Part shown: in pieces, positions 54,963 through 64,000 of the stretch
How the letters are laid out: every line of letters begins with the position of its first letter
How positions within the stretch are numbered: the first letter of the stretch is position 1
NCBI GenBank assembly: GCA_965644295.1
Contig: CBFFRP010000039.1
Span: 1 to 64,000 of the forward strand
Reading direction: 5' to 3'
DNA length: 64,000 nucleotides
Origin: Paraphysomonas bandaiensis
Taxonomy: Eukaryota; Chrysophyceae
Translations under genes and position numbers: made by a program
The notes under the pieces: model-generated
What the model was told of the DNA's origin: nothing
Database searches by the model: none
Seen by the model: only the letters and a program-made list of their open reading frames with translations

Positions 54963-57900
54963 CTATCTCCATCCCGCTTCTTGTGGTGCGGGATTATGAA
55001 GTTTCGTTTTTTCAACTTCCCACACTATGACACACTTGTCGTTACCACCAGTAGTCACGATCATGCGGTCATCACACACAAAACGGACATTAGTCACATG
55101 AGAACTGTGTCCTGTGTATGATTTCCTGGGGGCGTTTTTGATAACACAAGGGTAATTTAATACATTTAATTGACCCGAATCATCAGCTGTGGCCACCTAC
55201 AACAGACGAGGTCAGAAGAACAGAAACAGAAGTATATGTCATGCACACCAGAGTTTTGTCTCGTGATACATGCAAGCTGTTAATATCGGTGCCGTCTGCG
55301 TACTGTGGCCAAATTCCCATAACCTGTGCCCGAAAATACTTAGTATTTATAATCACAGATCCAAACACAGTACTATAGATCTATATATTAACAAGAATAT
55401 AGGAGGGTGCATTTGTATGAGAAGTCTTACCGAGAACCCCAACACACAAGTATAGGTCTTCCAGCGCACATCAGATGGGTTCCAACCAGTAGTGTACGAA
55501 AACTGACGACCAGATTCAGGATCCCAATATCTATAGCACATTGAGATCCCACCGTTAATTCATAATTACGATTACAGGACAATAAATATACTTTACGAAC
55601 TCCAATATAGATAAAGTTCCGAACAATAGAGGCAGATAGGTACTTACAATAATTCATACGCGCCACATGTAGACTGGATAAGGCGGCCATCCAAACTCCA
55701 ATCTACGATGCACGCATAAAAACTTATTACAATACACCTCACTCGAAGGGTTTCCAACATGCTCTACCTAAATGAGTTACGTATGAGGAATGCCCTCGAA
55801 GTCTTTTAAGAGGTCTCAGAACAGCGCTCGCCGACTAGGGACATACTTGACAATTAGCGCATTGAACCAGCAAACACAGTGATCACTTACAGTAGTCTTG
55901 CTAGGTGGATTCAGTTCAACACTATACCTATAATTGTACGATTCGAATCAAATTCATAAAATTAATTTTAGCGTGTAACTTCCTCTCACATACTGCAAAA
56001 TGAGGTATTGTAGTACTTACACATCAATAAAATTATCATGAGAGCCAGCAGCCAGCATGTCTGAGGTAGGGTTGAATTTTATGTCTGCGATATCTTCTGA
56101 GCAGTCACATCGAGAAGCTAGAACCTATGAGACAAGTATCACGGATAATAACTATGCTAATATACAATAGGTTACACAGACCTCGGATATGCTACTAGCT
56201 GCGTGTGAGTCCCGTCCTTTTCCAGCGGATCCTTTATAATCTATGCGCGCACACGTTTCTCAAAAGGAGGAAAAAATACGCCCCAGCAATAATAACACAG
56301 CTACACAAGAATACACTCTCAAACTAAAACTACGTGTCAAGTCCTACCAAAGTAGTGAACTCCAACGTTGCCTCGAGCCATACCCACCGCAATAAATTTA
56401 TTGCTCTTATCAAAGTGGCAGCAGCGAGCGGCTGCCTGCACATACATACACAGACAGGACAAGGATAGGTTAGAAGTTCCCATTCAGCGCAAAGGATTTG
56501 TACTGCGCCAGTAAAGTGCAACTAACAACAGAGATAAGTATACTAGTTTCGGCACCTGCATGCGTGCTCTGCAGACAAGGGCCTTGCTCTTAAGGCACCA
56601 GATACACATCCATCTGTCATCTCCGCCTACGACAGTCAAGCGAATACACCATAACCAAATTATCGGTCAACAAATGCGAACAATACACTCACCTGTTGCG
56701 ACCAGTGTTCCCAGAGAACCAGTACCAGATAGAGCCCAAACAGCACCAATATGATAAGAAAACACCTGAACCCGATATATGGGTGAGCACGGCCATAGCC
56801 AAAGGAGAACGCGCAGCACACAAGCATATACATTTATATACACACCCTAGTGGCTGGGGTATCTACAGGAGAGTCAATGTGGACTCGCACACAGTGTCCA
56901 TTTGCCATCGCTACTATCAGCGTTTCACCAGAAGCACCTCCTCGTGCATCAGCGTAGAAGAAGGGCGAAAAGTCCATATCTAGTGCTAGTACCGAGTTGT
57001 TATTAGCCGCACTCACTTTAGCACCGTCGCTGTGACTTGTGGAAGGGCGATGCGAAGCGCTATCCTCACGAGTTCGTATACCAGCGCTGTAATTTCCCGC
57101 ACCTACGGGTGGGGCTTTCCGAATAGCCCGACTGGCTGATTTGGGTCTAGCTGGATTTATACCTGGATGAGGTGGCATTACAAAAAAATCCTAGATATAA
57201 TATACAAAACACCTCCTCTTCTGTTACCAGCCCCGCTATCAAGCACACTCCTTCTGTTAGTGGGTGTGCTTGGCCTGCCCCGCTGACGTGACAAAGGTGT
57301 AGGCGGTGCAGAAATATCTTGAGACGCAGTCGAAAACTCTCCCATCATCCGAAGAAGAGCATCAAACACCTTGACAGACCCTTCCATACATCCACAGAAG
57401 ATAGTTTCCCCGACGACCTGTATAACAATGTAGCAACAACTCCAGATTAAGATTCGTAAACAATTAAGGTAAACAGAAGAAACAAGATACAGTTTGTTTC
57501 CTATATCAACAGGAAAAGCATACGCGGCACCAGGTACAAAATAAAAGCACTGACCTTAATTGCGCGGATGTCCCCCCGAGATGCTTTAATGGTTTGAATG
57601 CACACACAATTATCCCATAAGTATAGATAGCCGTTGTTACCACCCGTGACAACATTGTATGTGTTACCCCGCTCAATCGGCGTGTCACCTGCCACTTTCT
57701 GTATATAGGCTGAGCAGTGATACACCTGTGCATGTCCAACAGTGCTCTTGTTGGCATCTTTCGATCTTCCGGTGGCCGCACCAACAGCACCCCCACGAGC
57801 TGTCTGTTACATATATATCAACAAAACAAGTTGTGGTCACTCCACTACATCACACACATTTGAGCCGAGTACTCAAAACGTACCATTTTCGTGGCCTTAG

Positions 57901-60319
57901 TTTTAGATGTACGAGGAATCTGTCCCATCCTTGCAGCTCGACAGACCAGTGATCCTCCTAATCCATTTTTGTCTGGTCGTTGGAATGCCCAGAAGGACAA
58001 ATGACCAGCAGCGCCTATCAGCAGACAGTGAAACACAAACATTAAAAAATACAATAATATTGCATGACAACAAATAATCGTGACAACAAATAATATTTCA
58101 GTATGTAATATACTTTTCATAGCACAATCATACACTGAACTTCAGTGAAACATAGCAAATGGAATTTATCCTTGAGAAATAGAGTTCCCAATAATAATAG
58201 TCATCACATGTAGCATCCAAACATGTACCTGATGTGACAAACACGTCCGTCTGGCCGTGAATCTGCCTGTTTATATGACTGGCCAGCTGTGGTTCAGGCG
58301 CCCACGTCAACGACCTTACATTCGGGAATACACCCTTCGAACACGTACTCTGACAAATTAATCTGTCAGTATTTACGTCCCAGATTCCGATGGAGTGATT
58401 TTCATCGCAGCCAATCGCGCACACATACCGAGCGTCGTAACTAAAACATGCGGCACAGACTGCGAACGAGAAAAACCCTGCCCCCACTCGTTTTACGAAC
58501 TTTGCAGTTCGAATTTCCCACACATATAGTGCAGGATCCTTGCCTAGTCACAAGCAATTAAACTTAAGTAACCTGCTTTACATGCTGCATTTTGAAACAA
58601 CAGCTTATAATATAGCTATACGCGGGTATGGATAGCAGGAAATAAGTGATAAGTACTGACATTGCTATCCATAGAATAGTGTGTGTAACCTACTGCATTG
58701 AATAACTAACCTAACTGTCCAGTCAAAGCATATGTGCCACTTCTGTCAATATTGATGCAAGTCAGCTCATCTGAATGCTTATCGAAAAATATTTGTGTGT
58801 TCGAAGACAGGTCATGTACCACGCCCATGGATGATGCCGCATATACGAGAACTCGCTGACGATCACCACGGCCAATTGGGGGCAAGCAGTGTATCCCCTG
58901 ACCGGAATAAAGATCTGCAAGACGAAGGCCGAACACATATGAGCGATTCACCTTACACGCCGGAGGGCATGCAGAGGCCTGCAGGTCTTCCACCGTGAAT
59001 GTTGTGGGGGTCAGGTAGGTCGTACGACTTTTGCTGCATATATATTTGTCTTTGACAGTCAACGTCGTACTTTCATTCGGAAGGTTGTTGCCATCTCCAG
59101 ATTTGTCTTTCACAGGTCCATGTCCAACATGACCCGGACGGTGATAGACCTGTCGCTGTACATTCGCTCGAGTGTGGTTACTGGAGCTACCAAATAGCAA
59201 CTCCACAAAAGCATTAGGGTCTGCAAGATTGGGTTCCTAAGACATTTTATTAGTGTAAGATACTATCGACGATATATCGTAGTAAATGAATAATCAATAT
59301 CAAAGTTGTAGTTACTGGTATATACTAACCTCTTCATCGCAGCACAGGCTGAATAGATACTGGAACACTTCCATGCGAACGTTGGGCAGTCCCGGAAGAG
59401 GATACGACTTCAGCACACTGCGACGACATCTATCATAATCTACGCACACAAATTCTATACATACATTCATACACATACGAATATATATTATATGTTGCAA
59501 ACGCTACAATGCGTCAGCTACACTGTGAACACACAGTAATATAATTACATGCCTGCAGAATGACTTGAGGTTTACTCTTCCGCTTCGTGCAGTAGCGTGT
59601 GAGGATTTTTCAAATGCCCGTAGAATAAGTGCCTTACCAACATTTTCAGACAGCTTGTTCGCGTGAACTAGAAGTCGATTAGCAACTCTCTCTTCCCGCC
59701 TTAAGAGCAAGGCTTCACGAAGTAGGTAGGATTTTAAATTCTGTAAAAACACTTTCACACGAGACTCGATGTCTCCGCCGTCGTCTGGGTTGAATGCAGA
59801 TGATAGTTCAGAATCATATTCGCTACACACATCACTACGTTCATAAGGTTCACTTTCTTCGCTCGGCGCATATGCCTCCGAAGCTCTTGCAGGTGGTGGT
59901 GCAGCATGAGGGTTACTGTAATGAGTCTTACGACCGTACATGGGCCGGGTATAAACAGGCTCTGGGTCAGAATCTGGAACACTCTTACGGTCTCTACGCT
60001 TACTGGAAGTCTTCGATTTGTCGTCTCGAGGAACTGCATTTCGATTGATAAGAAATCCGTAAAACTCTTCAAAACTTATGAATCCGTCTCCATTTATGTC
60101 ATAGTTACGAATAAGTTCTTCGATTTGTTGTCTTTTGACTCCGACTAAATGCTTTTCAAAGGCATGAATGAGTTCATTCAAACTAAGAAGACCATTTCCA
60201 TCCGTGTCGTAGAGAGAGAAGGCCCTCTTCATGTCTCGTTCAGTCAATTGAAACTTTTGTGTTAGTTTCTCAATAAATAAACTCTCAAGTTCATAACTGC
60301 TCAGTGAGGCCGCAGACAT
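54963..60319 (-). CDS. EF-hand plus EML-type WD40 microtubule-associated protein
   Basis: A many-exon gene (about 17-20 exons, some only about 50-80 nt). Exon 1 (from 60319 to about 59524) carries two canonical EF-hands (DTDGNGLLSLNE; DINGDGFISFEE) and a Ser/Arg linker. Later exons encode a HELP-like region followed by tandem EML beta propellers: YAASSMGVVHDL, YALTGQLGKDPALYVWE (59206-58700), GGNNGYLYLWD (about 57630), SVLALDMDFS (about 56970), GGDDRWMCIWC (about 56600), DIKFNPTSDMLAAGSHDNF (about 56060), GHSSYVTHL (about 55770), DWSLDGRLIQST (about 55690), RYWDPESG (about 55530), WPQYADGTDINSLHVS (about 55300) and a terminal SGQLNVLNYPC...TGHSSHVTNVRFVCDD...GGNDKCVIVWEVEK. EML proteins bind and stabilise microtubules. 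An N-terminal EF-hand pair suggests calcium control. Exact small-exon borders are not all resolved. Confidence 0.88.
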
Positions 60320-61861
60320 GACGAGATCAGATGGGCTTCAGTCAATTACAATACAGCGTAAGTGTTTCTTTCTCGTCTATACAGTCAGCTCCAACATCCA
60401 TAAACAGATCGGAGTTACAAGCAACAAATTTAAACTCAAACTACAGACAAACGTACCGTACATTCCCATACACAACATACATACACATACATCTCATACA
60501 GGGATATACGTACATTCCCATACACAACATACACATGTACATCTCATACAGGGATATACGTACATTCCCAATACATAACAGACTACGACGTACTCATATA
60601 CAGTATACATATTCATAGAGTTTCCTAAAATGCTAATTTTCAGTATATTAGGGCTCAAAATCCTATTTTTAGGCCACGATATCCGGATATCTGGATATGG
60701 GTTGCATTCTGTGCAATTTCGTGTATCATCCTGATGGGCTGTTGCAGTCACGCTTCAGAGAAGACACTGTTAAAGCATTCTGCACTGACAATGACAGTCA
60801 GTGACGCATGTCACACAATGTAGGGTGGATAAGTGAGTATGTGTCAACGCTACTATCCGCCTGTGTGTCCTGTTTACAAGTCATGTGATTCGAGCATGCA
60901 ACACATCAGGTATAACTCCAATCTTTTGTCTTTAAGAAATGAGTCCAAATGATGAACAGTTTGAATGCTACATTAATTGTGCAAACGGGATAATCGCTTG
61001 TTGTATAATACCACAATGTCTAGGTTTCTGTTAATATCTCTTTTCATAGAGGTGTTCGACTTGCCTAGAATACCCAGAACCCTATGACCTCACGTCAAAT
61101 CAGTCATAGCTTAATAGTTCGGAGAATGATTTTAATGATAATGAGGGTATAGTAACTTACGGAGGGAATCATAGATACCACTACGTTGCACAAACGTAAA
61201 TGTTTGTGAAGGCTGTTTGCAGCTACTTGGTTTATTTGGTCCATGTACAAAATACTTTCTTTTGGCGGTTAGTGCGTGGCAAGAGCAGTGGCTAAAAACA
61301 CGGCGGATAGCTAGACAGTTCTTGTTCTCAGTTATAGAGCTAGTACTAACGTACCAACCGTACAATATTTTTTTATACCATCGTGTTACTGATTTCGTAA
61401 ATAAGCATGTGGTGATATATCACAGATATGAAGTAACCTGAATTTTACACACAACATCAGGCACTCGTTTTTCAAAAGGAAAAAACCCTCACTATGCAAC
61501 ACGCAGCTGTGATGGAAGCTATGTACTAAGAAGTCTAAATGGGCACAGAAGGTGGTGTCCCATGCATCGATAAATGCCTATACATAGTGTGTATAGTTAC
61601 TACGATTACACATTATAGAATGATTGATACAAGAATACTTGCTCTACACTTATCGTATGCTAACATGCGTGACACTGTGTGTGAAAACAAAGTGCTTTCA
61701 CGACCTTATATATCTACTTTGATATGCTGTACTATGATACTACGATTATATTCATGTGCATCTTCACAGTGTACCACAAAAAACTGATATACCCACAAAT
61801 ATACAATTCCCAAAAGGCATACGATGATATTTTATATGAAACGCAGCTGGAGATGCAGAAT
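60320..61861. promoter_or_regulatory. EML upstream region and gene-poor spacer
   Basis: Contains a direct repeat (next entry), an A/T-tract element (ctcaaaatcctatttttagg at about 60653-60672) and tatccggatatctggatatg. From about 60900 to 61860 the sequence is AT-rich with no supported gene. Confidence 0.45.
60455..60571. repeat. about 50-bp direct repeat, about 2.4 copies
   Basis: The unit (cgtacattcccatacacaac, then acacatacatctcatacagg, then gatat) occurs twice with a small length difference and starts a third time. It lies about 140-250 bp upstream of the EML start codon. Confidence 0.85.
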
Positions 61862-62903
61862 TCAGTATCCAACCTGGTGTAGCTGCTGTGAAGCCGAGGG
61901 GGGGTTCCACACGCCTGGCTGATTACCATGCATCTCCAGGCACCTCATGAAGTGCAGAACAACATGTAAAAGTCCATACTCATCTTGAGTAGGCTTGTTA
62001 GGTGGACCACGCAGATAGAGCTGCCAGGAACGCATACACTGTTTAGCATAGGTCGCGTCCGCCACTTTGATTTGGCGGTATAGGTCTGAAAACATAGGAA
62101 ACTCTATACAGAGAAAACATAACATATGAGAGAGCTACGAGCACGTATAGTCGTGAAAAGGGTACCTCGCATGAGCAATCGCATTTCGGCCTCCTCTGGA
62201 TCACACTCTTCCACTATATTGAGCATTTCTACCACCACCTCACCAGCACACCGCTCCAGGCCTTGTAGAGCATCACGAACAAAATTGCGATCAGCGTAAA
62301 TCTCAGAGTTCTCTCTCTTGGCAGCCAATACCGAAGCTTTCTTCAGTCCTGCCTTGATGGCCTAAAGCAAATGCCATGAGTAATATATGGACACTGCATG
62401 CTTTATATACTTACAACATTGTCAATATCCCTTAAATCCTTATCTGAAAATGGAAGTCGGCTTTCTGGGTCAGTAAAATCTCCAGAGCAAAGAAGGTAGT
62501 CAACTAGAGACTCAACATTGAACTGGGCGCAGGAACCATTTGGCCTCTGAAACGTGTAGATGTGTTTCCCAAGCGGCTCGCGCATAATAGGATCGAAGCT
62601 CTCTTTATCCTTATGTGATTTTCGAGCTTTCTTCTTACGGTGAACACAGTCAACATCCGCCTTTTCAACCTCAGCATCATTATGAGATTGTTTGGCTTTA
62701 GATCCTCTGGATTCAGCGCGCTGAAGGCGTTCGATATCGAACTGTTCCTGTAATCTGCGGTATAGGGCGCCCTTAGAGAGGGACTTGTAGTCAGGAATCG
62801 AAGCCTGTCTAGCTAATCTGTTGAATATAATGAGTTTACGTGTGATACGTCTGGTGTCATACCTGTGAAGGGTTTGAAGGGAAGGGCTCGATCTAGTCTG
62901 CAT
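61862..62903 (-). CDS. U-box/RING-like domain protein, unknown family
   Basis: Three exons (62415-62903, 62166-62361, 61862-62103) encode 308 residues. The N-terminus is basic (about 1-100, with KKKARKSHKDKE). Next comes a conserved-looking domain (about 103-162): FDPIMREPLGKHIYTF, RPNG, FNVESLVDYLLCSGDFTDP and SRLPFSDKDL. The DPI..EPL start, the helix with 'SL.DYLL' and the DPE.R.P end follow the fold order of U-box domains, without zinc ligands. The C-terminal half is helical (EEAEMRLLMRGE; QCMRSWQLYLRG). I infer a ubiquitin-ligase-like or scaffolding role with low certainty; the gene model itself is solid. Confidence 0.72.
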
Positions 62904-63699
62904 TATGAGGGCTGATACAGATCAAAAACAGATGACGATGAAGTGAAAACACGTCAGATTAAAGTAACTAACAGTTGGTAAGAAAGTATACACCGGGGAG
63001 AAGTATTAGGTAGGCTAGTGTGTAGTTATTCCCAGGGATAGGTGTGTTCCCAGTGACTAGGAATAGAAGACCTTCTACATGTACATGTACAGCATATATC
63101 ATATGATACACCACACCTACTATACCTCTACGCACCTACCATATACAATATACGCACACAGACACATATGCACCTTCTCTGTCAGTCGATTGTACACTCT
63201 GAAACATCTTCCTCGTTCTGCATGGAACACCTTCATATATCACTCTCACCAGGTACCAAAACCCCTGATTTTTATACCTATTTCTTCTGATATTTGGAAT
63301 AAAAACTGAAAATATATGTTTTTAACATATGACTGTGTATAACTGCTGTAGTCTTTCACAGCAGTCCATATGAAAAGAATAGACTCCGAATGTACACTGA
63401 TTGTACAGCAGCATGATGGATGTTTTTCTGTCGACTCTTATAGCATGAATAAGTGGGGATTTATATAAATATCTCAATAAATTAAGATTAGAGCTATAAA
63501 AAGTCCGAAAATAGGGTTTATGCATAAAGCCTTCATGACCTCCATACATACAACAGAGCGTCCAATGCATGCACACAGATGCATTCATTGCAACAATTGG
63601 ACTGGAATACCTTTGCAAGAAGCTATAACTGTAACTCTGAATGAAATCAACATCTATCTGACCTGTCTGTGAATGTCGTTTCCTACTCTCGAGTCATGT
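62904..63699. promoter_or_regulatory. bidirectional promoter, U-box-like / TRMT11-like
   Basis: Contains ctacatgtacatgtacagca (63076-63095) and the element caaaacccctgatttttata (63258-63277). The latter is the clearest example of the A-tract/CCCC/T-tract word in the window. Function inferred. Confidence 0.55.
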
Positions 63700-64000
63700 A
63701 TGTCAATAGATCCATCAGCAGCAGATGAGAGGCTGGCTGACTATGTATGTTATTGCTGTTGGTTTGCTCATGGTGCATATGGTCACTTCATGTTCGATGA
63801 GCTGTTCGCTGTGTTAGATACAATGGGACTTGCACTCACAGGATGTATTCAAGTTGATTCACGGGATGTGTCCACTCCATACTGTTTCGTCTATTTGCCG
63901 AACGACAGAACTGCAAGTGATGTCTGTCGTCAGTGTTTCACTATGAAAAAAATTATGCGTCATTGGTGTACACTTGATGGATTAGATACCTGGATACAGG
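63700..64000 (+). CDS. TRMT11-like: TRMT11-like tRNA guanosine-10 methyltransferase, N-terminal part
   Basis: An open frame from the ATG at 63700 runs off the window edge after 100 codons. The translation follows the N-terminal (THUMP-like) region of Trm11: a beta strand YVCYCCWFAHG, a helix after it in place of the FR.PEL segment (FMFDELFAVLDTMG), then CFVYLPNDRTASDVCRQC and a KKIMRHWC helix. Trm11 with Trm112 makes m2G10 in tRNA. The catalytic domain lies outside the window, so the assignment rests on the N-terminal pattern alone. An overlapping ATG four bases upstream is in another frame that stops after ten codons. Confidence 0.6.
   Translation, partial: MSIDPSAADERLADYVCYCCWFAHGAYGHFMFDELFAVLDTMGLALTGCIQVDSRDVSTPYCFVYLPNDRTASDVCRQCFTMKKIMRHWCTLDGLDTWIQ

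Overview
This is a nuclear contig from a microbial eukaryote. Genes are split by short GT-AG introns (about 43-146 nt, occasionally GC-AG), the spacers are AT-rich, and there are no operons or ribosome binding sites. The gene content suggests an aerobic, probably flagellated protist: an EML-type WD40 microtubule protein with EF-hands, a CCP5/AGBL5-type tubulin deglutamylase, mitochondrial Mn-SOD, cyclin Y, an SLC17 transporter, a twin-CX9C protein and a two-domain methyltransferase related to betaine synthesis. The lineage cannot be fixed from this window. Where I resolved every splice junction, exon sums are exact multiples of three.

Layout. 1-3.5 kb: GC-rich island with a degraded or frameshifted minus-strand coding block, possibly mobile-element derived. 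4.8-6.7 kb (-): WW-cyclin Y fusion, divergent from Mn-SOD (7.5-8.4, +). 9.3-11.7 kb (-): AGBL5. 12-14 kb: promoter repeats and a small coding-like island. 14.1-14.5 kb (-): C22orf39-like twin-CX9C protein. 16.7-27.6 kb (-): one giant many-exon gene encoding about 3,000 residues, with PHD fingers, PLU-1-like helical repeats, a TFIIS_M-like region and a C-terminal tail of WG-x5-WG pairs carried on a recently amplified 92-residue repeat. 28.9-30.3 kb (-): DUF5710-like repeats plus DEDDh exonuclease, divergent from a CofD/YvcK-like protein (30.7-32.1, +). 33.0-35.1 kb (-): five WW domains plus coiled coil. 35.8-37.7 kb (+): SLC17 transporter. 38.9-39.0 kb (-): 5S rRNA. 39.5-41.2 kb (+): two-domain methyltransferase. 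42.7-44.1 kb: second GC-rich, degraded retroelement-like island. 44.5-47.5 kb (-): MAP3K-type kinase with a RanBP2-type zinc finger. 48.4-49.7 kb (+): disordered protein. 50.3-52.6 kb: small proteins including a PH-domain protein. 53.0-54.4 kb (+): multi-TM, gustatory-receptor-like protein. 55.0-60.3 kb (-): EF-hand/EML protein. 61.9-62.9 kb (-): U-box-like protein. 63.7 kb to end (+): start of a TRMT11-like tRNA methyltransferase.

Most genes sit in divergent pairs. The spacers between divergent 5' ends carry clusters of palindromic GTAC/GTATAC words plus an A-tract/CCCC/T-tract element, and convergent spacers largely lack them. This looks like the promoter grammar of the organism. The most interesting single item is the PHD/PLU-1/TFIIS_M protein with its WG/GW tail, an arrangement suggesting a link between chromatin or transcription machinery and Argonaute.
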